In this document: positions 9,536 to 21,179 of the stretch, piece after piece
Layout: every line of letters starts with the position of its first letter
How positions within the stretch are numbered: position 1 is the first letter of the stretch
Assembly (NCBI RefSeq): GCF_000003815.2
Contig: NC_049990.1
Span: 19,791,241-19,855,240 of the forward strand
DNA: 64,000 nt
Source of the DNA: Branchiostoma floridae
Lineage: Eukaryota; Chordata; Leptocardii; Amphioxiformes; Branchiostomatidae
Direction: 5' to 3'
The notes under the pieces: generated by a model
Told to the model about the DNA's origin: nothing
What the model saw: only the letters and a program-made list of their open reading frames with translations
The model's database searches: none
Made by a program: the position numbers and the translations under genes

Positions 9536-12500
9536 TCACAAACACTCTCGCTGCATGTGTTGCGACTGTTCGTGATAGCTGGCGGCCTTTTGGTCATCGC
9601 CAAGGAGCCTCCAGGCCTTTCCCAAGTTTTTTAGTGCAATGGCGATATGAGGATGTGCCGTGTTCTCACCATAGATAATCCGCATCATCTGTAGTGACTG
9701 TTCCCAATAGCTGACGGCCTTTTTGTAATAACTAAGGTTCCCCCAGGCGTTGCCCAAGTTGATTAGAGACATGGCGATACCGGGATGTGCAGTGTTCTCG
9801 CCATAGATAGTCCGCTCCATCTGTAGTGACTGTTCGCAATAGCTGACGGCTTTTTTGTAATCGCCAAGGATCCCCCAGGCGCTCCCCAAGTTGTTCAGTG
9901 ACTTGGCGATAACAGGATGTGCAGTGTTCTCAACGTAGACAGTCCGATTCATCTGTAGTGACTGTTCGTGATAGCTGACGGCCTTTTTGTAATCACCAAG
10001 GTCCATCCAGGCGCTCCCCAAGTTGTTTAGTGACGAGGCGATATCAGGATGTGCAGTGTTCTCACCATGATTAATCCGCTCCATCTGTAATGACTGTTCG
10101 TGATGGCTGACGGCCTTTTTGCAATCACCAAGGTGCCTCCAGGCGAGACCTAAGTTGTTTAGTGACGCGGCGATATCAGGATGTGCCGTGTTTTCACCAT
10201 AGATAGTCCGCCTCATCTGTAGTGACTGTTCGTGGTAGCTGACGGCCTTTTTGTAATCACCAAGGTCCATCCAGGCGAGACCCAAGTTGTTTAGTGACGG
10301 GGCGATATCAGGATGTGCAGTGTTTTCACCATAGATAGTCAGCTCCATCTGTAGTGACATTTCGTGGTAGCTGACGGCCTTTTTGCAATCACCAAGGTGC
10401 CTCCAGGCGAGACCCAAGTTGTTTTTTGACGCGGCGATATCAGGATGTGCAGTGTTTTCACCATAGATAGTCCGCCTCATCTGTAGTGACTGTTCGTGAT
10501 AGCTGACGGCCTTTTTGTAATCACCAAGGTCCATACAGACGAGACCCAAATTGTCTAGTGACGCGGCGATATCAGGATGTGCAGTGTTCTCACCATAGAT
10601 AGTCCGCTTCATCTGTAGTGACTGTTCGTGATAACTGACGGCCTTTTTGTAATCACCAAGGTTCCTCCAGTCGTTACCCAAGTTGTTTAGTGACGAGGCG
10701 ATATGAGGATGTGCAGTGTTCTCACCATAGATAGTCCTCGTTATCTGTAGTGATTGTTCGTAATAGCTGACGGCCTTTTTGTGATCACCAAGGTCGCTCC
10801 AGGTTTAACCCAAGTTGTTAAGTGACGAGGCGATATCAGGATGTACATTGTTCTCACCATGAGTAATCCGCTCCATCTGTAGTGACTGTTGTTGATAGCT
10901 GACAGCCTCTATGCGATCACCACTTTTACGACATGCTTTAGCTAACTTTGTAAGTGTTTGGACAATGTCAGAATGTATGGATGTTTCACTAAATCTGGTT
11001 TTATAGTTCTGCAGAAGCTCTTCCAAACATACCTTTGAGTTAGGGTAATCACACAGACTATTGTATATCTGTGATTTTAGTTGCAAAGAATTGTCAAATA
11101 GTTCTAAAGCATCTCCTGGCGACTTGATGATATTGGAGACAAAGCGCTTCAAAGGTGTTGCTGTGAAATAGTATCTCATGAGCTGTTTTGCATTTGAGAT
11201 GTAAAACACTTTCCTTAATTTTCCCCCTAGATCTGTTTCTGTCGGCATGGACGATAATACTGACATATTTTCCACTTGGCCATGATTGTTCATGTATGTC
11301 CGCAGCCTCAGTTCTGCTGAGATGCTGACCATCACCATCAAATGATGCGCGTTTTTGTCATCAATGACACCATTCCCCTGCATCTTTGCAATTGTCTCCC
11401 AGATTGTCGTCGGTTGTATTTCACGACGCAATGCCCAACATATGACGACAATGCTTGAAAACCGATAGATTTCTTTTTTAACATTAAGCAGACTGTCGCT
11501 TAGGACATGTTTTTCAAAATTTTGGGAATTCTCTGTTATTATGGCATTTGCGAGTAAGGAGGGAATTTTTCTACTGTCTTCACGCAGTGTCTTAGTCCAT
11601 AAAGACCTATATCCATCGATCAACTCTTGCTCTCCTGCGATTAAAGAAACATTCCCCAGGACACTTGCAAGATGGTAGCCTTTCTTTAAACGGAACGTGA
11701 CATTGTCTTCCAGGAGTTTTACCATGTTGCTGGGTGTGCGGATAAGTTCAGACGGTTTACCCCTGCCTAACGGAGTCTTGCATGCATGTGGCATGGCTCC
11801 ATCGAACGAAAACCCGCGCGGTGTTACAGAGTCATAGTACCAGTTGTCCAGTGGATCGTCTGAATAGAAATCATTAAGAGACTTAATTCCCATGGCAGGA
11901 AGAATAGTTTCTCCCAGATTGATTACTTTGAGATGCAGGTAGTGAGTGAGGTTGCGGAAGTAGGTGACATTATTTTCAGTTTCCTTGTCTATCAAAATGG
12001 CAAATTCTAGGTCAGAGTACGGTGTTACTAGACCTGTGGCTTGCGAACCCAAGCCTATCATGGCGTACTTACAGGGAGGGGGACACATTACCTTTATACA
12101 TTCATCTATAAGGCAAACAATAAGCGTTCTTCGCTGATACAGTATTGTCTGAAACAATGATTTGATTGCTTCCACTCTCCTCTTCTCCACTTCTGTGATA
12201 TTTGGGTCGTCCTCATCAAGGCTGTAAGGATCGGCTTGTTGTTCAATCTTTTCGATTTGTTTTTCTACTTGGTGTCGGTCTTTCTTCAACAGGGTTTTGT
12301 GTTTGTCTACGTCATCGATGTCTACCGTTTGTGTAATACCCAGGACGTGCTTAACAAATGATTGGGTTATCAACTGGACTGTTTGTTTGATGTCACCTTG
12401 GTCTTTTGTTTTGGATCTTACCAGTGCTGCGTTACACAGTGCTGCTGCCTTGGTGAAGTCATCACCATCTTTTGACAGCATCCCTCTCTTCAGATAGACA

Positions 12501-12857
12501 TCACTTAACTTTAACAGTGGCCCCACCTCTCTGCTTGACTCTGTGTGAAACAAAGGCATCATATGATAAAAGAGACTTTTTCTCGGTAACAGCATGGAAA
12601 TTCTTTTTAAGTACATCATCATAACGTCATTGATAGAATAGATTGTGTTGAGACGAATTTATGCAAACTCATGTAGTTATTGTAATAAGTAGTTAGTCAC
12701 CTTTCCCATGAACAGCCTTCAACGCAGCTGCAAAGTTCTGTTCTGCCGTGTCCAGGTCCCCTGTCTGCAGGGCCCTGCAGCCCTCCTGCAGCTGTTCTGC
12801 CATGTCTATGTCCCCTGTCTGCAAGGCGCTGCAGCCTTCCTGCAGCTGTTGTGCCAT
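9536..12857 (-). pseudogene. N1: NTase-TPR gene with in-frame stop
   Basis: Exon 1 (12857-12701; 52 codons plus 1 nt) starts [20 protein letters not shown] and has only two 18-residue units before the cap ending AVHGKG. Its donor is aaag|gtgac. Exon 2 starts at 12540 (acceptor cacag) with [20 protein letters not shown]. It encodes a Pol-beta-type NTase motif ([20 protein letters not shown]) and then an alpha-helical region. About ten 44-residue TPRs plus a C-terminal half repeat ending MQRECL follow. An in-frame TAA at 10805-10807, in the first TPR (NLG-stop-TWSDLGD), cuts the product to about 630 of ~1050 residues. The frame is otherwise open on both sides, so a single nonsense change, a polymorphism or a sequence error are all possible. 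Repeat number is lower than in N2 and N3. Confidence 0.8.
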
Positions 12858-13342
12858 GTTCCATTCCCGTTCTTTGTTGTTACTGTAAATATGTGATTCA
12901 AGTAGGAAGTTAAGACAAGAATTGGTATGAACCTTTGACCACTCAAGACTGAGTCTATATTCCGCAGAACAATAGGGCCTGTCAATTATATGCAGAGTTA
13001 CCCTTCTACTGTGACACGCTTCCTCAATCAACGCTTCAACTTCGGTTTCTCCGGAGTATGAAACAGTATCAATCTAATTTATTACATGTATTATAGTTAA
13101 CATTGCAGTACAACATACGCACAACATATTAGATGAATGGGCCTACATAATTACTTAAACGGTATCGATAATGTGCTAACGGCTCCACTCCTGTGGCAAC
13201 GCCAAAATACCGTATTAAAGACACTTGCGTATTGATACTACCTTGAAAATGACTCTCGAATACCTGATGAATGGTGATTAAGAACCACGTATAATGTACC
13301 GTGTATTGTATTGTGTGTTTGGCTCACAAACAAGTCCTGAAA

Positions 13343-13431
13343 CCCAACGCCATGTGTTAAAAACATACCAACCTGTTCTGGAATTCCCCTGTCCGGAGAT
13401 GGCGTGGCAGTTTCAGACTTGTGGCTACACT
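13343..13431. promoter_or_regulatory. Conserved E-box/kappaB/CRE-like block, unit B
   Basis: Divergent copy: the E-box is degraded (ccatgtgtt) and the CRE-like site reads gatggcgtgg, but ggaattcccctgtccggagatg (13380-13389 for the kappaB decamer) is retained. It lies 0.5 kb upstream of N1 and 1.8 kb upstream of P copy B. Confidence 0.5.
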
Positions 13432-13522
13432 TTGCAGGGCAACCTGAATGTTGATAAAACAAAAGAAAAAACAAAAACTAACGAGGTAAGAATATAAAAT
13501 TGTGGCCAGTTGTCGTCTCTGT

Positions 13523-14790
13523 CCTAATGTAGTAATGATAACTTTATCCCCTTAGCCTTTAGTAAGTGGAATGCCCCTGGGTGGAGCCCTTCCGATCATC
13601 AACGGAACTCCCCTTTGACTGTTACGTGTGGTATGAGGGACGACGCGCACATGTTCAGGACATGGGACCACAACGTCCTTGTTCCCTCTTGAAACAAAAA
13701 TGGCAATAAACACGATGATTGAAATAGTGACTCTTGTCTCTTACAGTCTTGATAGAAGTAAAGATTAGACAAACCAAGCCTGGGAAAGAATGGACTGGAT
13801 GTTTATTATTAGTCTTTAAGTTTAGCATCATTTGTTTGGCTGGACATTTTTGTCGCCCTTGTGCATTAGTTTTGGGGTCTTCATAGGACGTCATCCATAA
13901 AATTAAGTCAGTGTGGCCTGTCATCTTCTGCTTGGTAAGACTTATTCTAGCAAGCAAACAAGCAAGCACATACGTTCACAAACACACCAAAACCTATACT
14001 TTCATTTTTTTTTTCGAAAGATAAAGATTTAAGACAAAGGGAACTCATTTCTACCCAACAACAATAGTCGTGAATTATGTCTCCAACCTAATACTCTTTG
14101 TTTTGTTTTGTTTATACATCATTCATATGCAAGTGCAAATACCATTTTCTACCTTATTTACTTTATCTATCATATTGAATTGCTTGTATTACTAGTGTGT
14201 TTTTCTTCGTTTTGTTGTATAATATTTTTTTTTTTTATCTTCGATGTAAATGTATTTGATTTGAACCTTTGGTGGTTTATATGATGTACGCAGGGCTCAT
14301 TGCAAACCTCCGGAGTGGCGACATGTTGTCCCTAGATAAATAAATAAAATTAAGGAATGGATGAATGAGCTGTTATCGTGCTGGTTATTAAAGGTCGGTA
14401 GGAGGCGCTCATGTGCCATGCAGTTAGCTTCCCGTTAATCTCCAAGCAGATGTTGGCGTTTTCCGGCCACCGTGCTTTTCCTGACAGCCACTTGGTCCAA
14501 ATTTACTGTCAACTTTCCTGTTTGATAGTCCTATCATTTTATGATAGTAATATCAAACATAGGCGAATTTAACTGATCTGATATAGAGGTGACTATCGAT
14601 ATATGTTACTGTGCAAATGTAGCCAAATTTGCATAAAAGATGAGAATATACTATTATTCCATAGTGGAAAATGAATGAAATTTCATTGTTGCGGCATTTG
14701 AAAGCTCAGTAAAAGCTTAATATCAAATTTTAGATATAAGCTATGAAAACTATTGCCTCATTCACATAACTCATGAGCAAAGTCAAAAAT
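13523..14790. other. Non-conserved spacer upstream of P copy B
   Basis: After the shared segment ggccagttgtcgtct the sequence no longer matches units C or D until about 14790. It therefore replaces the distal upstream block found in other units. No gene recognised. The 14090-14355 part, ending cctagataaataaataaaat, resembles the 3' end of a non-LTR retroelement. Confidence 0.5.
14090..14355 (+). mobile_element. Possible retroelement 3' end
   Basis: A T-rich stretch ends in tggcgacatgttgtccctagataaataaataaaat, a form like the 3' tails of invertebrate non-LTR elements. No coding part is visible. Weak call by composition and tail only. Confidence 0.3.
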
Positions 14791-14799
14791 GGCTACTGT

Positions 14800-15178
14800 T
14801 TCCGTCTTGGTCTGTCGATCGGACCCTCTTGGGAACCGACCTTTCTCCGTTAACGCATTGTATTGTTCCAGAACACCGCAAGTCCGTAAACTAACAGGAA
14901 ATATCATCGCAATCGGTTGTTCCAGGACACAGCAGGTTTGTTGTTGTTGTTTACCAGTGATAAACGGTTGGCGAGAGAAACAAGACGTGTTTTCTTTTTT
15001 CTGCCAGGCCATAGACCAAAATCGCTGTGTCTCTTGTGACACCTTGGGCGATATTTTGGCTCAGAATTATCAGCGAAGACTTCGAGTTCGCTAAGAAACA
15101 CTAGTATTTAACTGTATTAATCAAGACGAGAGAGTCTTGAACTAAACGTTTGTATATTGAAGTACCGTGTGTAGAAAT
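14800..15178 (+). promoter_or_regulatory. Promoter-proximal block of P copy B
   Basis: Shares ttccagaacacc...gtccgtaaa, a gttgttccagg segment and cggttggcgagagaaacaag with the other three P copies. It ends in the conserved inverted repeat caagacgagagagtcttg about 55 bp before the ATG at 15179. Confidence 0.5.
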
Positions 15179-18100
15179 ATGCAGACCGCTAGAGCGGCGC
15201 TAGGCGTCGCCTTGCGGGTCTGTCCCAGAACTGCAGTATCCACATACAATAGACCAGCCGCAGGTAAGGAATGATAAATGTTGTCCGTGTTTCCAACTTT
15301 AGTTCTTCCTATCCTTGTGTAGCTTTATACAGTATACTTCATGATCACACAGTATAAGTTTCCACAGAGGATTACTAACCTGGCCGCTGTCAGTGTTAGA
15401 AAATGGTTCAACGTTATAATCGTAATTTTTAGGCGTAAGTAAAAATGTTGCGTCTCCAATATTAATAACTGTACAGTTGTGTCTAACATACGGTCGGTAG
15501 GTAGGGATTCTTTCACTCTGTCATTACCTCCATGAAAAAATGGAGGTATAGTTTTGAGTGTGTCTGTGTGTGTGTCTGTGTGTGTGTGTGTCTGTCTGTG
15601 TGTCCGCATATTTGTGGTCATCATAACTTGAGAACCTCTTGATGGACTACGATGATATTTGGTATGTGGGTAGGGGTTGGGAAGACGAAGGTCAAGGTCA
15701 ATTTTGGGCCCCCTGGTGTGTGACATTGGTACTGCAGCGCAACTTCCGGTTTTGCTATCTCGATGTTCTGACCATGCTATGGTCATGATTTTTAAGAATT
15801 TGATAGCTCTTGTGCTCAGGAAAAAATGACGTAAGTTTGGGCCCCCTGGCGTCTAGTTTTGGGATAGCAGGGGCATTTTTGTCAAAAACTTCTGACAAGG
15901 ATAACTCAAGAAGGGAACAACGGATTTTCATGATTTTTGGTATGTAGGTACCTTACACAATGTTGTACAAGATATGATACTAATTATGCAAAATAGGAGT
16001 ATATTTGCATAATTAATGAGAATATTCTATCATAGCAATTTTTTCAATGTATTTCTTGTCCCGTACGTGATATGGTCGTGACATTTGGGTGGTAGATAGC
16101 TTTTAGTGTCATGACAAAGTGGGGCAAGTTTCAGCCCCCTAACATTTAATTTTGGAACTGCAGGGACGTTTTTGTCAAGACATTCCAAAGAAGATAACTG
16201 CAGAAAGGATTGACGGATTGTCATCATATTATGCATGCGGGTACCTTGGGCAAAGATGTTCATAATGATATGCATGTTATGAAAATGAGGAGTTAATTTG
16301 CATAATTAATGAGGAAATTGTATAATTCTATTGTTTTCAATAACTGGACTTCGATAAATGTAACACATGTTAATATGATAGGTGGAATATAAGCAGATAC
16401 CAAATATGATAATGAGGAACTTATTTGCATAATTTATGCAAAAATTACAAAACCGCTTTATGATTAATAATGGGAATTTTATAATTGTGACATGTGTACG
16501 TTTGTCAATGATGAACAACACCATGCATAAATTATGTTAATGTCTTAGTCAATTGCATGAAATTTACAAAAGCTCTAAATTTTCATGGAGGTATGAGGTC
16601 GCCGAACTCTAGTTTTGTAAGATTTCAATCCAGGTGATTCAACAGATACAGATTAACAACGTAAAGCTGGTACGTGTATTTTGACCATCATATTGTAACA
16701 ATACAGATGTACTATAGTGCATTGTATACGTACAATGACAAGTATATTGATAGACATTGCATCAAAATATTTACTGCTCGCACTTTCGTCAATTGTTAAA
16801 AGATCTTAAAAGTTTTGATTTAAATTTCATCGCTTCGATATCAGATCTGCCTCTTCTGTCATTGTTATCTTGTTCACTGTTGGGACCCAAAACACTAAAG
16901 ATTGTAGGTCACCAAGCCTATTATGTGGGAGAGAATAGCCGGGACCGAACGTTTAATCGTTGCTTCCATTTCTTCTCGACAAATTCTGTATCATTTTGCC
17001 ACCCAGGTATGGTACTTGTGCACACTTCAGCACGCCACCCTAGCGGTTCCCAGCAGAACTGCCTCCGTCCGGACATGCCCTACAAGACCGGCCATGCGGA
17101 CTGGAGCGGTCTGGACCTCGGGCTCTTCATCGGGGCGGGCGTCCTTGTCACTGCCGGGCTGTATGAGGTGGGGTTTTTTTTCATACTTTATACCTCATAG
17201 GATTAAAAAAAACTTTAATGTTGCTATGTGACCAAAACTACCTGTTCTAGAACGGCGTCCTTTGCGACGCTCTCTTGAAACATTTGCGGCATACACTGCA
17301 TCGGCCATGATGATTCGATAATATAGATGACATCCTCTCGGTACCAAAAAACTTGTGCGAACGTATAAAAAAGTTTGATTTAAAAAAATATTGCCTTCAT
17401 TTTGAAATCGTGGTTGTCAGGAACGTTGAACAAATGACCAAAACACAAATATTATGGCATATAGAACAATAGATTCTTAATATTTTTGTCACTTTGCATC
17501 GTCTTCTTGGACTTGGGAATTGACTCTGGCATTCTATCAAATCATTATCCTTTCTGTAATATGTTTTTAACTATACGGCACATATCTTCTCAATTTGCAG
17601 CTGCTTTGTACGATTTAAAGTATGGTCTATTTTTTTCGAACTGGATGGAAATTCATGCGAATGTCATCCCAATAATCCAAACGACATGGTCTGTTCGTTG
17701 TATCTTGCCGTCTAATTTTGTTAAAAAGTTAACGTTATCCCCTATAGGTCTTGGAATAGCTACTTTGTCCATCTTTATTGCATAATCTAACACCTTTGTT
17801 TCCATTGTTATATTCTTTAGCACAAAAGAGCTCAGCTGCAGGCCACGTACACACCGTCTGAAGTACCACCTGTCCAAGGTGTTCAGTACGTCCAGTCAGT
17901 CAACAGTCAGTACACGGGCCTGAACCTGGTACCGCTGGGGCCGCAGACCCCGGCCGAGGTGCTGTGCAGGAGCGCCGCCTTTCCTCTCGGTGAGAACGAC
18001 AGGGTCGACAGGAAAGTAGCCGGGAGCGAGGCTAGTGGAGGTGGCAAGAAAAACCAGCAAGTCTTCGCCCAGTTTGGCAGGCCTGCTGAAAGGAACGAGG

Positions 18101-19163
18101 AGACTACCTCCACCGAGGAGGCCAACAAGTGCCCACGGGATGTCTCGGACGAGACGCCGACGGCTGTCGGTCCCGTGAAAATGCGTGACAAGGCGCTGTC
18201 CACTGCAAAAGACGTCCGTACAGCTTCCACTGAGAGCAAGAAGACGTCTGGAGACGCAGTAGATGGAGAGGACAACAAGGTGTTCGACAATGCTGTGAAC
18301 AAGAGAGGTGAGCGATCAAATGTTGGTGAGGCCATAACGTATTCTCACTACGCCTCCATTTGTCTTTTTATTTCGTTACGTAACGTTACATACAAATATG
18401 ACTACGACTTCTATTCTTTTCAACTTTTAGGAAAGAACAAACGTTTGAATACCCAATTCTGGGTGTGTAATGCTTAACATGCATAGTCGTGGTTAGCTGC
18501 TTCTTGGCAATCTTTTAGCTTGCATGAAGTTGACAACTTTGTCTATCTATCTGTTCGTCTGTCCAGTTTTCGAAACCTGTAGTCCCAGCAGTTTTCTTTA
18601 CTTCCTTACCTACAAGTCAGTATGTCTTTAGCTTGGTTCGTGTTTTGTCCAGGCACACGGCAGTCCTTGCCCCATACAAAGGAAATGGCAGACCACAGCA
18701 AAGCAGACTTGTCGTCTGAAAATAACGTCACCGCGTGTAATGATGACCAGGGGCCGGTCAAAGAGCTGATGACGTCCAACTCTGACATCAGCGACCAGAA
18801 GTCACCTTCTACATATGTCCTCTTGGAGGGGGCCAAGTCTCCGAGGGGAACGCCGGGAAGGACAACGACTTCTGTGGGGATGACGACAACTCTGACGTCA
18901 CCAATGACGTCATGAACACCTGTGGTCTGCCAGATCCAGCTGACGGAGAAAACGCGGGAAATGACGTCATCAGCAGGTCGGGAGAGACAAGTCCTCGGCG
19001 CGCTGACTTCACAGAGGCAGAAGTCATCACAGTCACGGCATGTCCCGTTCGGCACGAGCTTAGCGCTGCTACACGAGAGGTGATCGGATCCACGCCACAC
19101 GTCACAGACAAGACGGACACTGAGATCAGCTCGGAACAGTTCCTGCCTGAGGGGGATTTGTAA
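15179..19163 (+). pseudogene. Family P copy B: membrane-protein gene, frameshifted, last exon lost
   Basis: Exon 1 is 15179-15263; exon 2 is 17007-17167 (membrane segment LDLGLFIGAGVLVTAGLYE). Exon 3 is 17821-18307, starting HKRAQLQATYTPSEVPPVQG and rich in Lys/Glu/Thr/Ser. Exon 4 starts at 18653 (acceptor gtccag). One extra base near 18812-18820, relative to copies A, C and D, shifts exon 4 to a stop at 18913-18915. The correct frame resumes at 18912 (ending EISSEQFLPEGDL). The donor after exon 4 (ttt|gtaagt) is good, but the body of exon 5 is deleted (see 19666). Intron 1 is enlarged by a repeat insertion (15523-16617). Residues 1-29 are basic with no acidic residue, like a mitochondrial presequence; targeting is inference. 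The family is unrecognised. Confidence 0.75.
15523..16617 (+). mobile_element. ~1.1-kb interspersed repeat in intron 1 of P copy B
   Basis: Interrupts intron 1 at a point that is continuous in copy C (ctctgtc...aagatttca). Near its ends lie the inverted motifs tacctccatgaaa (15525) and tttcatggaggta (16581). It contains a (TG)n tract (15558-15600). A second copy in the opposite orientation lies at 41190-42300. It has no transposase, so it is probably a non-autonomous element; class uncertain. Confidence 0.7.
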
Positions 19164-19319
19164 GTCTGTGTTTATTTCATTACAATGTTAAATAGTAAAG
19201 CATATGGTAGTAGTAAACTTTAAATCTTATTTTCTAAATTTGTTTCTGCAAGTATGCTGATATTTCTCACTATTTGAAGAAGCACACCCTCTGTATTTTC
19301 ATGCCTTTGATTTGTGATG

Positions 19320-19445
19320 ATTATAACTTCGATGAGAGTGAACTTGGCTTTGTTCACCTTCTTTCCGCCCGTTAAAGGAATTAATACCATCCACCGTTTT
19401 GTAAATTCAACAGTTACTACATTCTAGTAGAACCCTTATAAATAC
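19320..19445 (+). repeat. Intron-4-type segment (source orientation of the copy A inversion)
   Basis: Stands in the same orientation as the matching gataacttcgat segment in unit C (about 31450), and is found reversed at 7385-7525. Confidence 0.6.
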
Positions 19446-19665
19446 TGTGTACAGAGTGGCAAATATAATGTTAAGACCTTAGAACCAATAGTGTCAACAG
19501 TACGTCAAACTCACATATCAATTTACTCATGTGTCTGCTTGCACGTAGGCTAATTCATTTATATCCACACTTTTGTTTCTATGTATGTTAAGTTGTGGTA
19601 GGCCTTGCAGAATTCGCTGTACTTTTGTCGTGTCAATATAAAATATTGTGTTGTAACTTTCAGGT

Positions 19666-19760
19666 GGTGATGACGACATGGAGTCATACTTCCCTGGACA
19701 CGGGTGCAGGAACTGTATCTAGTCTGGGAACGAGAACTGGGTCTAAGATGTTCTAAAATT
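19666..19760 (+). pseudogene. Exon 5 remnant of P copy B
   Basis: After an acceptor-like ctttcag the sequence jumps to gtggtgatgacgacatgg, the 3' end of exon 5 in copies C and D (DDDMESY region). About 275 bp encoding the compact C-terminal domain are gone. The junction falls where both endpoints read caggtggtgatgac-like sequence, suggesting a microhomology deletion. If spliced here the frame would be wrong. Confidence 0.7.
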
Positions 19761-19884
19761 TTTGACATGCCAAATAAGCAAATCCAGATGCTAAATTATT
19801 TTCAGTCTAGTAAGTGTTCTACACAACTATTCAAGAAAACAGAAACAAGACCATATATCTTCTCACCATTTATTATAACATGGA

Positions 19885-20840
19885 ATAAAAGCATCGCTTG
19901 GTCATAATACAAAGAAGTTATTGATTCTGATAATGAACTCTTTTAATACACTTCAAAATTAAATCATATGTACACTATATACATAAGACATTCCTGTTGC
20001 TCAATCGTAATGAGATATCATTTGCCTCATAAACATAACCAACATGATAGTGCAATGTTTCTGTCTGCCTAGTATGCACGTTATAACATTAAAACGAAAA
20101 TACAGACCTCATCATGTCATATTCTTTTGTAGCAACTTCAATATCATATACTTCAAAATTTATATGATGACGCTATTGCAAATTCTTGCTAATTTCAGGT
20201 AACATGGAAGGGAAACATAAATAGTGCAATGCAATGTATCATGTGTCTGCTCTAATCTAAAAGTTAACTCTATATTCTGATTTATTGGGTTCAATGTCCT
20301 TTTCTGAGACAGTGGATGACAACGGGTCTCGATGTTATAACGCTAGGAGAGCTTATTATAAAGATTTTAAGAGCTCCTCTTTTTGTAATCTTATAAGAAA
20401 AGGAATTGTAATAAAATGTGCTTTATCTTCCACCATGTTTGACGTGCAGTATTTTTTTGCGCACACAAGTAACTTCATGATAAGATCATCATACAACAGG
20501 TAATTTTACTACTAGTATACGGTGTCTGTTTAGTAGCATAAATTATATAAAATACAGAAACAGACATACAACGACTTTTACAAAACCATACAACACCTTT
20601 TACGAAATAAGTGTGAACCCGGCCCAATTAAGCTGCTCAGTGATCGAAGAGAGGCCAACGAGGCACCCCCTGCTAGACTAGGACATGGAGCGATAAGATA
20701 TGATGATGATGACAGAAACGGACAAAGGAAATTGACAAGAGGACAACTACATAATGTCCGGCGTTTGGAATTCATTGTCGACATGTCACAAAGTTTCATT
20801 GTTGCAAGAACGCTTAATTTGGTGTTCAGTAGATAGGATG
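19885..20840. repeat. 3' intergenic block of unit B
   Basis: Conserved with 7530-9200, 32400-33370 and 48540-49640. It separates the convergent 3' ends of P copy B and N2 and has a possible AATAAA at about 20410. The small frames within differ between copies and are not supported as genes. Confidence 0.6.
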
Positions 20841-20924
20841 TCATCAGACATGTTTATCATTCACAATCAGTAAAGAATGATTTGAGAACAACTTGTGTCA
20901 CCCTAAACAACGCATGCATACTTC

Positions 20925-21178
20925 AAACTGAAATCAGTATAATGCTATTCATAATTATACAACCTATGGGACTCATGTGATGTTGTAATTCATAAATCCC
21001 GGAATGAGTTTGTTTGTAATTAAACAACAAAGTTGTCGTACTTTTAAATTTGATAATCTTCTTCATCTTTGGCAATATAGCAAAATAGATGTTGACTTTC
21101 CTGTCATCACTAATATTTCTCCAAGCGATTTCCAAAGTTTTGCAGTAAGCAGATCATGTACATGTGCCCGATGTTCTC
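20925..21178 (-). pseudogene. Vestigial extra TPR downstream of N2
   Basis: Past the N2 stop, - strand sequence reads ENIGHMYMI-like and then AWRNISDDRKVN in other frames. This is a decayed TPR equivalent to those after N1 and N3. Confidence 0.55.
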
Positions 21179-21179
21179 G

